From contig PMXQ01000110.1 of assembly GCA_003171065.1 (NCBI GenBank), positions 1 to 37,208 of the forward strand: a stretch of DNA of 37,208 nucleotides, given 5' to 3'. Position 1 is the first letter of the stretch. Every line of letters starts with the position of its first letter. The DNA comes from Chloroflexota bacterium (GTDB lineage Bacteria; Chloroflexota; Limnocylindria; Limnocylindrales; CSP1-4). Position numbers and translations under genes: made by a program. Under the pieces are notes generated by a model. The model saw only the letters and a list, made by a program, of their open reading frames with translations. It searched no databases and had not been told where the DNA came from. Below are positions 23,157 through 32,007 of the stretch, piece by piece.

Positions 23157-26100
23157 GTGACGAACCCGACCGCTGCCGCCCGCAAGGTCACCGCCGAGCG
23201 TGAGTCTCTGGCGGCCGATCTGCGCGGCCACGTCCGCGGCGAGGTCCAGTTCACGCCGGGCGACCGCGCCCTGTACGCCACCGATTCGTCGAACTACCGC
23301 CAGCTTCCGATCGGCGTCGTGCGGCCGCTCGACATAGACGACCTGGCGGAAACGATCCGCGTCTGCCGCGACCACGACGCGCCGGTGACGATGCGCGGCG
23401 GCGGAACGAGCCTGGCCGGTCAGACCACGAACCGAGCCGTAGTGGTGGACGTCTCGCGCCACCTGAACCGCATCGTCGAGCTGGACCCTGGCCGGCGCGT
23501 CGCCCGCGTCGAGCCGGGCGTGATCCTCGACGACCTCCGCGCCGCCGCCGAACGGCACCACCTGACCTTCGGGCCGGACCCGGCCACGCACGACCGCTGC
23601 ACGCTGGGCGGGATGCTCGGCAACGACTCGTGCGGCGCCCACTCGATCATGGCGGGGCGCACGAGCGACAACGTCGAGTCCCTCGACGTGCTCACCTACG
23701 ACGGGCTGCGCCTGACGGTGGGCCGTACCGTGGACGAGGAACTGGAACGGATCTGCGCGGAGCAGGGTGCGCGGGGCGAGATCTACCGCTCCCTCCGCTC
23801 CCTCCGGGACCGCCACGGGGCGCTGATCCGCGAGCGCTACCCGAAGCTGCCGCGACTTGTCTCCGGCTTCCCGCTCGGGGCGTTGCTGCCGGAGAACGGC
23901 TTCGACGTCGCCCGTTCGCTGGTCGGGACGGAAGGCACCTGCGTCACCATCCTCGAGGCGACGGTTCGACTCGTGCCCAGCCCGCCCGGTCGAGCGCTGC
24001 TGGTTCTCGGGTTCCCCGACGTCTTCGAGGCGGCGGATCGAACGCCCGAGATCATGACGGCGGGACCGATCGGCCTCGAAGGGTTCGACGATCGACTGGT
24101 CGAAGCCTGCCGGCGCAAGGGCCTGAACCAGGCCGCGATCGCAGGGCTGCCGGAGGGCGGCGGCTGGCTGCTGGTCGAGTTCGGAGGCGAGACAGCCCGT
24201 GAAGCCGAATCGAAGGCGCGCCAGGCTGCCGGGCGTTTCGGCGGCAGCGGGTCGGCCCGCGTGGTCGTCGACGCGGCAAAGCAGGAGGCCCTCTGGACCC
24301 TGCGCGAATCCGCCGTGGGCGCCACGGCCGTGGTCCCCGGCAAGCCCTCCACGTATCCCGGCTGGGAGGATTCGGCCGTTCCGCCCGAGCGGCTGGGCGT
24401 TTACCTGCGCGAGCTCGACGCGCTGATCGGCCGGTTCGGGTTCGAACGCACCTTCTACGGCCACTTCGGCGACGGTTGCCTTCACCTGCGCACTGAATTC
24501 GACTTCCGAACGCCCGAGGGTCTGCGTGCCTTCCGCTCCTTCATCGAGCACGCGGCCGACCTGGTGGTGCGGCACGGCGGCTCACTCTCGGGCGAGCACG
24601 GCGATGGCCAGGCCCGGGCAGAGCTGCTGCCGCGCATGTTCGGGCCGGAGCTGGTCGCGGCCTTCCGGGAGTTCAAGTCGATCTGGGATCCGCAGGGGCG
24701 CATGAACCCGGGCAAGGTCGTCGATCCGCTGCCCCTGGACGCGGACCTGCGGCCGGCCCTCCTGCTCGCCAACCCCACGACGATCTTCGGCCTGCCCGAC
24801 GACGGCGGCTCGCTGGCCCGGGCGGTGGCGCGCTGCGTCGGCGTGGGCAAGTGCCGCCGCGAGTCGGGCGGGGCGATGTGCCCGACGTTCCAGGCCACGC
24901 ACGAGGAGCGCCACTCCACGCGCGGGCGGGCACGGTTGCTGTGGGAGATGCTCGAGGGCGAGGCGCTGACGGATCTGTGGCGCAGCGATGCCGTTCTCGA
25001 GGCCCTGGATCTGTGCATCGCCTGCAAGAGCTGCAAGAACGACTGCCCGGTCCAAGTGGACATCGCCACCTACAAGGCCGAGTTCATGGCCCATCACTAC
25101 GCCCACCGGTTGCGGCCGCGAGTTGCCTACTCGATGGGCCTGATCCACTGGTGGGCGCACCTGGCGCGGATCGCGCCGGGGCTGGCCAACTCGATCGGGG
25201 CGGCGCCGGGGATTGCGGGGCTGGCCAAGCTCGTCGCCGGTGTGGATGGGCGGCGGTCCTTGCCGCGGTTCGCCGGCCGGACATTCCGCCGCCAGCTCCC
25301 CGACGGAGTGGCGGACCTGGGCGGCGCGCGTGGGGCCGAGCGGCGGGTCGTTCTCTTCGCCGACACCTTCACCGAGGGCTTCGCGCCCTCGCAGGGGCTC
25401 GCGGCACTGCGGGTTCTTCAGGCTGCCGGCTTCTCGGTCGAGGTACCGCGGGCCGACCTGTGCTGCGGCCGCCCGCTCTACGACCGCGGCTTCCTGGGGC
25501 AGGCCCGGCGGTTGCTCGCCCAGATTCTCGATGCCTTCGAGCCGGAGCTGGACTCGGGCGTGTCGGTCGCGGTCCTGGAGCCATCGTGCGAGGCGGTTTT
25601 CCACGACGAGCTGGCGAACCTGTTCCCGGCCGACCCTCGCGCCCGGCGGCTGGACGAGATGACCGTGGGCCTCGGCGCGTTCGTAGCGGCGCACCCGCGC
25701 GAGTTCACCGCCGCGTTGCCCGGCCGGCTCGCGGCCCCGACCGTCCTCCACGGGCACTGCCACCAGAAGGCGACTGTAGGGATGGCGGCCGAAGAGGCGG
25801 CCCTGCGATCCATCGGCCTGGCGCCGGCCCAGCCGGAACCCGGTTGCTGCGGCATGGCCGGCGCTTTCGGGTTCGAGCGCGGCGAGCACTACGAGCTGTC
25901 GTTGAAGATCGGCGAGCGAGCACTCCTCCCGGCGGTTCGTGCCGCCGCTCCGGAAGCCCTGCTCGTCGCGGACGGTTTCAGCTGCCGCGAACAGATCACG
26001 CAGTCGGGCGGCCGGCGCGCCCTTCACCTCGCCGAGGTGCTGGAGATGGCACTGGCGCCTGCGACCGCGCCTGCCGGCGTCGGCCCCGGTCGACGAGGTG

Positions 26101-26159
26101 ACGGCGGGCCCTTGCCCATGCCTTCGGCGAATGCCACGATGGACGGTGGAAAGAGGTGA
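23157..26159 (+). CDS. Fused FAD-linked oxidase and Fe-S/CCG oxidoreductase (D-lactate/2-hydroxyacid dehydrogenase type)
   Basis: The 1000-residue protein fuses a GlcD/Dld-type flavin module to a GlpC/GlcF-type iron-sulfur module. The FAD-binding PCMH domain (about 50-230) has VTMRGGGTSLAGQTTN and LGGMLGNDSCGAHS. The FAD-oxidase C-terminal domain (about 290-520) has FYGHFGDGCLHLR and SGEHGDGQAR. Two Fe-S cluster regions follow, CVGVGKCRRESGGAMCP (about 560) and CIACKSCKNDCP (about 620), then two CCG domains with CCGRPL (about 768) and GCCGMAG (about 896). Members such as YdiJ and fused D-lactate dehydrogenases oxidise D-2-hydroxyacids and pass electrons to quinone or another carrier. The exact substrate is not evident. 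There is no signal peptide or membrane helix. A disordered tail of about 30 residues ends the protein. Confidence 0.93.
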   Translation: MTNPTAAARKVTAERESLAADLRGHVRGEVQFTPGDRALYATDSSNYRQLPIGVVRPLDIDDLAETIRVCRDHDAPVTMRGGGTSLAGQTTNRAVVVDVSRHLNRIVELDPGRRVARVEPGVILDDLRAAAERHHLTFGPDPATHDRCTLGGMLGNDSCGAHSIMAGRTSDNVESLDVLTYDGLRLTVGRTVDEELERICAEQGARGEIYRSLRSLRDRHGALIRERYPKLPRLVSGFPLGALLPENGFDVARSLVGTEGTCVTILEATVRLVPSPPGRALLVLGFPDVFEAADRTPEIMTAGPIGLEGFDDRLVEACRRKGLNQAAIAGLPEGGGWLLVEFGGETAREAESKARQAAGRFGGSGSARVVVDAAKQEALWTLRESAVGATAVVPGKPSTYPGWEDSAVPPERLGVYLRELDALIGRFGFERTFYGHFGDGCLHLRTEFDFRTPEGLRAFRSFIEHAADLVVRHGGSLSGEHGDGQARAELLPRMFGPELVAAFREFKSIWDPQGRMNPGKVVDPLPLDADLRPALLLANPTTIFGLPDDGGSLARAVARCVGVGKCRRESGGAMCPTFQATHEERHSTRGRARLLWEMLEGEALTDLWRSDAVLEALDLCIACKSCKNDCPVQVDIATYKAEFMAHHYAHRLRPRVAYSMGLIHWWAHLARIAPGLANSIGAAPGIAGLAKLVAGVDGRRSLPRFAGRTFRRQLPDGVADLGGARGAERRVVLFADTFTEGFAPSQGLAALRVLQAAGFSVEVPRADLCCGRPLYDRGFLGQARRLLAQILDAFEPELDSGVSVAVLEPSCEAVFHDELANLFPADPRARRLDEMTVGLGAFVAAHPREFTAALPGRLAAPTVLHGHCHQKATVGMAAEEAALRSIGLAPAQPEPGCCGMAGAFGFERGEHYELSLKIGERALLPAVRAAAPEALLVADGFSCREQITQSGGRRALHLAEVLEMALAPATAPAGVGPGRRGDGGPLPMPSANATMDGGKR

Positions 26160-26162
26160 GGC

Positions 26163-26546
26163 GTGGCCTACATCGAAGATGTCGTCGAGATGACCAAGCA
26201 CAACACGCTGTTCCGGAAGGTGCTTGCAACCGGCGCGCACAGCCAGATAGTCGCGATGAGCCTCGCGCCCGGAGAGGAGATCGGCGAAGAGGTTCACGCC
26301 GACGTCGACCAGGTCCTCGTCTTCGTGACCGGCGTCGGCGACGCCGTGATCGAGGGCAAGAAGACGCCGATCGGCCCGGGCTGGCTCGTGCAGGTGCCCG
26401 CCGGGGTGCGGCACAACTTCGTCAACACCGGGTCCCAGGATCTGCGCCTGTATACCGTCTACTCGCCGCCCGAGCACGCCCCGGGAACCGTTCATCGCAC
26501 CAAGGCGGACGCCGACGCCGCGGAGGCCGCCGAGCACGCCCACTGA
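26163..26546 (+). CDS. Cupin domain protein
   Basis: The 127-residue single-domain cupin reads MSLAPGEEIGEEVHADVDQVLVFVTGVGDAVI for the first cupin motif (His and Glu/Asp ligands) and GWLVQVPAGVRHNFVNTG for the second motif with its His. The likely metal ligands are the His of EVHAD and the His of VRHNF. Small cupins of this kind are isomerases, dioxygenases or sugar-binding proteins; the sequence does not decide. A GTG start with GAGGTGAGG upstream lies 3 nt after the oxidoreductase stop, so the two genes are co-transcribed and may share a substrate. An acidic/Ala tail ends the protein. Confidence 0.9.
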   Translation: MAYIEDVVEMTKHNTLFRKVLATGAHSQIVAMSLAPGEEIGEEVHADVDQVLVFVTGVGDAVIEGKKTPIGPGWLVQVPAGVRHNFVNTGSQDLRLYTVYSPPEHAPGTVHRTKADADAAEAAEHAH

Positions 26547-26809
26547 CGGCGCGATCGAGCCAACAGCTACGGCAAGCTGCAGATGTTCGACTGACTCGAA
26601 CGCGCTGCGCCGTTCAGATCCCTTACGCACGACCCGGAGGCCGGCTCTCGGCGCGCCAGCGGCGCCCCCCAAACGTTCTTCGTTATCTCGGCCTCGAATC
26701 CTCTCGCCCCGACCGATGCGACAGAGCGCCAGCGTGGGTGAGTGTGCGCATACCCAGAGGGGTGCCTGAGTCGACCCGGGTTGCCGGACTTGTGTTGGCT
26801 GCTACCAGC

Positions 26810-27781
26810 CTACGGCTGGTATAGCTCGGCCGAGGCGAGATACGTTCCTCGATCCTCGCCTCCGGCGATCAGGACGCGGCCGTCGGGGAGCAGCGTGGCG
26901 GTGGAGTAGTAACGACTGGTAGCCATCGAGCCGGTCGGGCCGAACGAGCCTGTCTTGGGGTCATACAGCTCGGCCGAGGCGAGAGGCGTTAATCCGTCGT
27001 GACCTCCGGCGATCAGGACGCGGCCGTCGGGGAGCAGCGTCGCGGTGTGCCAGAGGCGAGTGGTAGCCATCGAGCCGGTCGGACTGAACGAGCCTGTCTT
27101 GGGGTCATACAGCTCGGCCGAGGCGAGCGAGGCAGATTCGTTGAAGCCTCCGGCGATGAGGACGCGGCCATCGTGGAGCGCTGTGGCGGTGTGGCCTGTG
27201 CGAGTGGTTTTCATCGAGCCGGTCGGGCTGAACGAGCCTGTCTTGGGGTCATACAGCTCGGCCGAGGCGAGATACGTTGATTGGGCGTAGCCTCCGCCGA
27301 AGCCTCCGGCGATCAGGACTCGGCCGTCGGAGAGCAGGGTGGCGGTGTGGAACTCGCGAACGGTAGTCATCGAGCCGGTCGGACTGAACGAGCCTGTCTT
27401 GGGGTCATACAGCTCGGCCGAGGCGGTGTCAGTCGCGTCGTTGTCAACTCTGCCTCCGGCGATCAGGACGCGGCCGTCGGAGAGCAGGGTGGCGGTGTGG
27501 AACTCGCGAACGGTAGTCATCGAGCCGGTCGGACTGAAGCGCGGTGGCGGCGTGGGTGAAGCGGTGGGAGTCGGGGCAGGTGTCGGCGTGGGTGAAGCGG
27601 TGGGAGCCGGCTCGGGAGTCGGCGACGCGGTGGTGGACGGAGTGGGCCTATCTATCGGGCTCGGCGTTGCCGTCGCAGCGGCGCAGGCCGCCAGGCTCGC
27701 CCCGATCAACAGGACGGCCATCAGCCGCCCAACTCTGGCGTAGCTCCGGCGACCGCCGGAGGATCCTTTGACCTGGTTCAT
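26810..27781 (-). CDS. Kelch-repeat lipoprotein with five near-identical repeats
   Basis: The 323-residue protein starts with a lipoprotein signal (RLMAVLLIGASLAAC, lipobox Cys33) and then a Pro/Thr/Ser-rich linker (TPSTTASPTPEPAPTASPTP). Five kelch-type repeats of 48-52 residues follow, each of the form FSPTGSM..R..HTATLL.DGRVLIAGG...ASAELYDPKTGS. The motif has the double glycine and the Tyr/Trp positions of a beta-propeller blade. Five blades are fewer than the usual six or seven, so the fold may be open, oligomeric, or recently shortened. I chose the ATG at 27781 (GGGGGAG just upstream) over the track start at 28147. It is an exported, membrane-anchored protein, probably for binding; ligand unknown. 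Confidence 0.88.
   Translation of the reverse strand: MNQVKGSSGGRRSYARVGRLMAVLLIGASLAACAAATATPSPIDRPTPSTTASPTPEPAPTASPTPTPAPTPTASPTPPPRFSPTGSMTTVREFHTATLLSDGRVLIAGGRVDNDATDTASAELYDPKTGSFSPTGSMTTVREFHTATLLSDGRVLIAGGFGGGYAQSTYLASAELYDPKTGSFSPTGSMKTTRTGHTATALHDGRVLIAGGFNESASLASAELYDPKTGSFSPTGSMATTRLWHTATLLPDGRVLIAGGHDGLTPLASAELYDPKTGSFGPTGSMATSRYYSTATLLPDGRVLIAGGEDRGTYLASAELYQP
26815..27545 (-). repeat. Homogenised kelch DNA repeats
   Basis: The coding repeats remain almost identical at DNA level. A conserved core beginning CATCGAGCCGGTCGG recurs at 26924, 27068, 27212, 27368 and 27518, giving periods of 144, 144, 156 and 150 bp. This implies recent duplication or gene conversion rather than ancient blade divergence. 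Confidence 0.85.
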
Positions 27782-27790
27782 CTCTCCCCC

Positions 27791-27817
27791 AATCCGGCTC
27801 AGTTCCTGAACCGGATT
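27791..27817. repeat. Imperfect palindrome in the kelch gene leader
   Basis: AATCCGG-c-TCAG-ttc-CTGA-a-CCGGATT has 7-bp outer arms and matching inner arms. It lies only 10 bases upstream of the kelch start codon, so it could be an operator or an mRNA hairpin affecting initiation. Confidence 0.5.
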
Positions 27818-27904
27818 GAGACGCTGGCGACCGCCCGGCGGTGATGGCAAACGGGGCAGCGAAGGCTTGCGCCAGCCGAGCGTCGGGCCGGGCGCGATCC
27901 CACT

Positions 27905-27933
27905 GAGGGTCGGCAGGAAGGATGCCGACCCTC
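27905..27933 (-). terminator. Strong hairpin, possible attenuator or terminator
   Basis: An 11-bp perfect stem (arms GAGGGTCGGCA and TGCCGACCCTC) encloses a 7-nt loop. No U tract follows on either strand. It lies about 10 bases after the possible leader ORF and about 125 bases before the kelch start. Confidence 0.45.
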
Positions 27934-27942
27934 TGGGGGCCG

Positions 27943-27990
27943 TCACAGTCCTCGGTCGACCGATGGCAGCGGATCTTGCGGCGTGGCCAT
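27943..27990 (-). CDS. Possible 15-codon leader ORF
   Basis: On the minus strand GGGAGGTG lies 5 nt before an ATG that opens a 15-codon frame (MATPQDPLPSVDRGL) ending in TGA. The Shine-Dalgarno is among the strongest in the window, and the stop is followed within about 10 bases by the 11-bp hairpin. This resembles a leader-peptide attenuator, but no run of one regulatory codon is present, so it is only a candidate. Confidence 0.25.
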   Translation of the reverse strand: MATPQDPLPSVDRGL

Positions 27991-28174
27991 GGCAACACCT
28001 CCCTGTCGCGGATCTGGACCGAGGACCTCGTGCCACGATCCTGCGGGTCGGTCTCGCCACTGGCTCGCCGCGATCCCGGCGGCCGGGGTGTGGGCCGCGT
28101 GTCAGAGCCCCTATCTGGGATGATTCGCCACCGGGGGACGGGGCCACAGCGTGGGCCAGCGCACTGTCACCCGA

Positions 28175-28194
28175 GCTGCCAGTGGACTGGCAGC
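28175..28194. repeat. Perfect 8-bp hairpin
   Basis: GCTGCCAG-TGGA-CTGGCAGC lies in the clpX-kelch interval, and no U tract follows. It may be a structured part of an untranslated RNA or the end of the clp transcript. Confidence 0.35.
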
Positions 28195-28417
28195 CAGGCC
28201 CTCGTTCGATTCATGCGCCGGGCGACTACTATCCACGGTCGGCGCAAGTGGGGCCAGTCCGCGGGCACGCTCGCATACTCATCCGGGAGGGACCTGAGCG
28301 TGAGTCACCCTGTCGCTCCGTCGGCACGGGTCAGTGCCGGCCGCGGACCGAAGCCTGGATCTTGATACCAGTCGCCGGGTGAATCGATCGCAAGTCGAGG
28401 CGCGGCGGGCGAGCCTC

Positions 28418-28435
28418 GGCGGGCGCCGGCCCGCC
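28418..28435 (-). terminator. GC-rich hairpin directly after clpX
   Basis: On the minus strand GGCGGGC-CGGC-GCCCGCC begins 5 bases after the clpX stop. It lacks a U tract, so it may be a weak intrinsic terminator or an mRNA 3' stabiliser. Confidence 0.35.
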
Positions 28436-28440
28436 CCGCC

Positions 28441-29745
28441 CTACGCGGTCTGGCCGCGCTCCTCGAGGAGCTTCTGGTAGTTCGTCTCGTCGAAGCCCTC
28501 GTCCACCTGCGTCTTCGTGAGCAGGAGCGGCAGCCGGCCCTCGCGGATCGTCTCCTCGGTAATGATGCACTTGCGGATCTCGCCGTGATCCGGCACGTCG
28601 TACATCACCTCGAGCAGCGCCTCCTCGACAATCGAGCGCAGGGCGCGGGCGCCGGTCTTGCGGGTGATCGCGACCTCCGCGGCTGCTGTGAGCGCCGCCT
28701 CGGTGAAGACCAGGTCCACCTTGTCGAGCGACAGGAACTTCTGGAACTGGCGCGTGATCGCGTTCTTGGGCTCGGTCAGGACGCGGACCAGGTCGTCCGC
28801 GGTCAGCGACGAGAGCGTCACGACCACCGGCAGCCGGCCGACGAACTCGGGGATCAGGCCGTACTTGAGCAGGTCCTCCGGCATGAGACGCTCGAGGATT
28901 CGCTCCCGGTCGATCTCCGGCATGTGGTTCTCGGCGCCGAAGCCCATAGACCGCTTCCCGACCCGCTCTTCGACCAGCTTCTCCAGCCCGTCGAAAGCCC
29001 CGCCGCAGATGAACAGGATGTTCGTCGTGTCGATCTGGATGAAGTCCTGGTGAGGATGCTTGCGGCCGCCCTGGGGTGGTACGTTGGCGAGCGTCCCCTC
29101 GAGGATCTTGAGGAGCGCCTGCTGGACGCCCTCACCCGAGACGTCGCGGGTGATCGAGGGGTTGTCCGCCTTGCGGGCGATCTTGTCGATCTCGTCGATG
29201 TAGATGATGCCCCGTTGAGCCCGGGCGACGTCGAAATCGGCCGACTGGATGAGCCTCAGCAGGATGTTCTCGACGTCCTCACCGACGTAGCCGGCCTCGG
29301 TCAGCGAGGTGGCGTCGGCGATGCAGAACGGCACGTCCAGGATCTTGGCTAGGGTCTGGGCCAGGAGCGTCTTGCCCGATCCCGTCGGACCGACGAGGAG
29401 GATGTTCGACTTCTGCAGCTCGACGTCGTCGATCTGGTGACCGGCGTTGACCCGCTTGTAGTGGTTGTGCACGGCCACGGAGAGGACCTTCTTGGCCTTC
29501 TCCTGACTGATGACGTACTGGTCGAGGGCGGTCTTGATGCCCCGCGGGTTGGGCAGCTTGGCGACCTGCGGCTTGGCGCGCGGCGACTCGAGCATCTCCT
29601 CTTCGATGATTTCCTGGCAGAGGTTGATGCACTCGTCGCAGATGTAGACGCCCTGGCCCGCAATGAGCTTGCGAACCTGCTCCTGGCTCTTGCCGCAGAA
29701 ACTGCAGCGATATGGAACTTTGGGGCCGCTCTTGGTGGTCGTCAC
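28441..29745 (-). CDS. clpX: ATP-dependent Clp protease ATPase subunit ClpX
   Basis: The 434-residue protein begins with the ClpX zinc-binding domain, Cys14-x2-Cys17 and Cys36-x2-Cys39 ([18 protein letters not shown]). The AAA+ core has Walker [18 protein letters not shown], Walker [15 protein letters not shown], the [18 protein letters not shown] pore/linker region and sensor [11 protein letters not shown]. The ClpP-docking loop reads GFG (RSMGFGAE) where IGF is usual, so docking may use Met-Gly-Phe. It unfolds substrates and feeds them to ClpP. The start is GTG at 29745. It lies 29 bases after clpP on the same strand. Confidence 0.98.
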   Translation of the reverse strand: MTTTKSGPKVPYRCSFCGKSQEQVRKLIAGQGVYICDECINLCQEIIEEEMLESPRAKPQVAKLPNPRGIKTALDQYVISQEKAKKVLSVAVHNHYKRVNAGHQIDDVELQKSNILLVGPTGSGKTLLAQTLAKILDVPFCIADATSLTEAGYVGEDVENILLRLIQSADFDVARAQRGIIYIDEIDKIARKADNPSITRDVSGEGVQQALLKILEGTLANVPPQGGRKHPHQDFIQIDTTNILFICGGAFDGLEKLVEERVGKRSMGFGAENHMPEIDRERILERLMPEDLLKYGLIPEFVGRLPVVVTLSSLTADDLVRVLTEPKNAITRQFQKFLSLDKVDLVFTEAALTAAAEVAITRKTGARALRSIVEEALLEVMYDVPDHGEIRKCIITEETIREGRLPLLLTKTQVDEGFDETNYQKLLEERGQTA

Positions 29746-29774
29746 GCGCCCGGACCTGTCCTTTGCGTCTTAGC

Positions 29775-30455
29775 CTAGCCCCGGTCGAGTTCGGCCTCGG
29801 GAGGCTGCTGGCCTTCCTCGGTCTTGTCGACTCCGTCGGCGCCGCTCGCCGATTCGGTCAGTGCAGTCAGCGGCGATACAGTGGCGGAGTAGACAGCATC
29901 GATGATGCCATACTCCTTGGCCTCCGTTGGGGACATGAAGTAGTCCCTTGAGGTATCGGCAACGATCTTCTCGATCGGTTGTCCACAATGGCGGCTCAGA
30001 ATCTCGTGATTTGTGTTGACCAGAGTCTCCATCTCCTTGACCTGGATCATCACGTCCGGGGTGTTGCCCCGGAAGCCGCCGGACCCCTGGTGGATCATGA
30101 TCCGGCTGTGCGGCAGGGCGAAGCGCTTGGCGGGCGCGCCGGCGGCGAGCAGCACGGCCGCCATGCTGGCCGCCATGCCTATGCAGATCGTGCTCACAGG
30201 GGCACGGACGTACTGCATCGTGTCGTAGATCGCAAGACCGCTGGTGATGACCCCGCCGGGCGAGTTGATGTACAGGCTGATGTCCCGCTCCGGATCCTCG
30301 GCGTCGAGGAAGAGCAGCTGGGCGATGACCAGGTTCGCGACGTTGTCCTCGATGGTGTCGCCCAGGAAGATGATTCGCTCGCGCAGAAGGCGCGAGTAGA
30401 TGTCGTAGGCGCGCTCGCCACGGCTCGAGGACTCGATCACCATCGGCACGAGCAT
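29775..30455 (-). CDS. clpP: ATP-dependent Clp protease proteolytic subunit ClpP
   Basis: The 226-residue serine protease has the full triad: Ser97 in GMAASMAA, His122 in RIMIHQG and Asp171 in [27 protein letters not shown] is the canonical substrate-groove stretch. The usual length is 195-210 residues, and the extra part is a polar C-terminal tail ([20 protein letters not shown]) that looks disordered. It assembles into the tetradecameric chamber capped by ClpX. GAGGAG 8 nt before the ATG supports the start. The gene sits between tig and clpX, the conserved bacterial order. Confidence 0.98.
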   Translation of the reverse strand: MLVPMVIESSSRGERAYDIYSRLLRERIIFLGDTIEDNVANLVIAQLLFLDAEDPERDISLYINSPGGVITSGLAIYDTMQYVRAPVSTICIGMAASMAAVLLAAGAPAKRFALPHSRIMIHQGSGGFRGNTPDVMIQVKEMETLVNTNHEILSRHCGQPIEKIVADTSRDYFMSPTEAKEYGIIDAVYSATVSPLTALTESASGADGVDKTEEGQQPPEAELDRG

Positions 30456-30484
30456 CGAATCGTCTCCTCTTCGCTGGGTCGCGC

Positions 30485-31915
30485 TCAGGCGCCGGGCGCG
30501 CTGGCGGCCGGCCGCGTCAGGCTCTCAGGTGCGGTCATTCCGGCCGACGCGGCAGCCTCGACGGGCACAGTCTCGACAGTCGAACCTGGCCCGGCATCCT
30601 CGATGTGCCGCAGGCGCGGCGCCTCAGGGTGGGCCGTGAGCCATTCGTCCACGAGCTGTTCAACGGTCCGCGACTGCCGGATCGTGTTTCTGATGGAGTT
30701 TCGGCCGCGTTCGCTTTCGAAGAACTGGATCAGACTGCGATCGTTCGCATAGCGGGACCTCGCCTGGCCGACCTCTACCTCGACCTCGGCCTCCGAAACC
30801 TCAACGCCCTTGACCTTGGAGATCTCCGCGAGGGTCAGCAGGCTCTTCGCCCGCTTCTCGGCCTGAGGGCGGAACTCCGCCCGCGCCTCGGCATCGGTCT
30901 TGCCGGTCGCCTTGAAATACGCCTGATCGCTGATCCCCTGGCGAGCCAGGGCGGAGCGCATCTCGTCGCGCATGACCTCGACTTCCTGGTCGACCAGGAT
31001 GTCCGGCAGGTCGATGGTGGCGTTGGCCGCGGCGTAGTCGACGATCCGGTCGGCGAACTCATGACGGGCTCGATCGAGGGCGTTCTCCTCGAGGCGCTTG
31101 CGCAGCTCGACCTTGAGGTCGGCCAGGTCCTTGAATCGGCCCACGGATCGGGCGAACTCGTCGTCTGCTTCGGGCACGACCTTGCCGCGCAGCTCCTTCA
31201 GCTTCAGCTTGAAGTGCAGGTGCGCGCCGCGCATCCACTCGACCTGGAAGTTCTCCGGAATGTCGATGTCGAACTCGCGGTCTTCGCCCTTCCACATCCC
31301 GACGATGTGGTCTTCGAAGCCCGGGTACAGCCGGTTCTGGCCCAGAACGAGCGGCATCCGCTCAGAGGATCCGCCCGTGAACTTGGCGCCGTCCCGCGTG
31401 CCGTCGAACGCGACGATCACATAGTCGCCGTTCCCGGCGGCGCGGCCTTCCACCGGCTCGAGGTGGCCCTCGCCGTCGCGCAGATCGTCGACGACCTTCT
31501 CGACCATCGTCTCGTCGACGGGCTCAACCTCAGGCTTGAACGGGAAGTTCTCGAAGTCGCCGAGCTTGATCTCCGGCCGGACCTGCAAGGTCGCCTTGAA
31601 GATGACCGGCTTGCCCTCTTCGGCCTGGGTGACTTCGACCTCAGGAGAAGCCAGCGGCGCGATCTCCTGGTCGCGCACGGCCTCCCGCACGGCATTCTCG
31701 ACGAGGAGATCTACGGCTTCATCCATGACGGTGGAGGCACCTACCACTCGCTCCACGACCGCCCGCGGCGCCTTGCCAGGCCGGAATCCCGAAATGCGGT
31801 GCTGTTGCGAGAGGCGACGAGCGGCGTCGTCCAGCGAGCGGGTCAGGCGCTCGGCCGGGAGCTCGAACTCTATCTGGAGGCGGGATCTGGGAAGGGGGGT
31901 GTTGGTCGTCTGCAT
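30485..31915 (-). CDS. tig: Trigger factor, ribosome-associated chaperone/PPIase
   Basis: The 476-residue protein has the N-terminal ribosome-binding domain with the signature [13 protein letters not shown] (about 42-54). An FKBP-type PPIase domain follows (about 160-250, [12 protein letters not shown] and [20 protein letters not shown]), then the helical C-terminal chaperone arms. It binds nascent chains at the ribosome exit tunnel. A C-terminal extension of about 45 residues, rich in Ala, Pro and Glu, is probably disordered. It is first in the tig-clpP-clpX operon. A consensus TATAAT lies only 8 nt before the ATG, with no Shine-Dalgarno. Confidence 0.96.
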   Translation of the reverse strand: MQTTNTPLPRSRLQIEFELPAERLTRSLDDAARRLSQQHRISGFRPGKAPRAVVERVVGASTVMDEAVDLLVENAVREAVRDQEIAPLASPEVEVTQAEEGKPVIFKATLQVRPEIKLGDFENFPFKPEVEPVDETMVEKVVDDLRDGEGHLEPVEGRAAGNGDYVIVAFDGTRDGAKFTGGSSERMPLVLGQNRLYPGFEDHIVGMWKGEDREFDIDIPENFQVEWMRGAHLHFKLKLKELRGKVVPEADDEFARSVGRFKDLADLKVELRKRLEENALDRARHEFADRIVDYAAANATIDLPDILVDQEVEVMRDEMRSALARQGISDQAYFKATGKTDAEARAEFRPQAEKRAKSLLTLAEISKVKGVEVSEAEVEVEVGQARSRYANDRSLIQFFESERGRNSIRNTIRQSRTVEQLVDEWLTAHPEAPRLRHIEDAGPGSTVETVPVEAAASAGMTAPESLTRPAASAPGA

Positions 31916-31923
31916 CGCGGGCG

Positions 31924-31929
31924 ATTATA
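31924..31929 (-). promoter_or_regulatory. Consensus -10 box for the tig-clpP-clpX operon
   Basis: TATAAT on the minus strand lies 8 nt before the tig ATG, giving a leader of one or two bases. No -35 match is visible; the spacer region is filled by a perfect palindrome. Confidence 0.5.
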
Positions 31930-31931
31930 GG

Positions 31932-31951
31932 GGCCGCGGCGGTCCGCGGCC
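31932..31951. promoter_or_regulatory. Perfect palindrome abutting the tig -10 box
   Basis: GGCCGCGG-CGGT-CCGCGGCC is an 8-bp perfect inverted repeat directly upstream of TATAAT, covering the promoter spacer. It could be a repressor operator for the chaperone/protease operon. Alternatively it is a terminator hairpin for the upstream PRC-barrel gene on the same strand. Confidence 0.45.
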
Positions 31952-32007
31952 GGGAGCGGAGGACGGGGTCCGGAGCCGGCGGGAGTGACGACGCCGTGCC
32001 CGCCGGG

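Larger units (their letters stand above)
27782..28440 (-). other. Long leader/intergenic region between clpX and the kelch gene
   Basis: About 660 bases hold no confident gene. Visible structures are an imperfect palindrome at 27791-27817, an 11-bp perfect hairpin at 27905-27933, a possible 15-codon leader ORF at 27943-27990, an 8-bp hairpin with a TGGA loop at 28175-28194, and a GC-rich hairpin just after the clpX stop. Open frames on both strands do not read as proteins. Confidence 0.5.

Noticed and set aside
22734-26672. Two long minus-strand ORFs (613 and 696 residues)
   Set aside because: Both are antisense to the FAD/Fe-S oxidoreductase and cupin; high GC keeps the frames open but they show no protein-like signature.
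26803-26821. TACCAGCC-TAC-GGCTGGTA hairpin at the end of the kelch gene
   Set aside because: It overlaps the stop codon and the end of the last repeat, and no U tract follows, so I do not call it a terminator.
30605-31930. 441-residue plus-strand ORF
   Set aside because: Antisense shadow of trigger factor.
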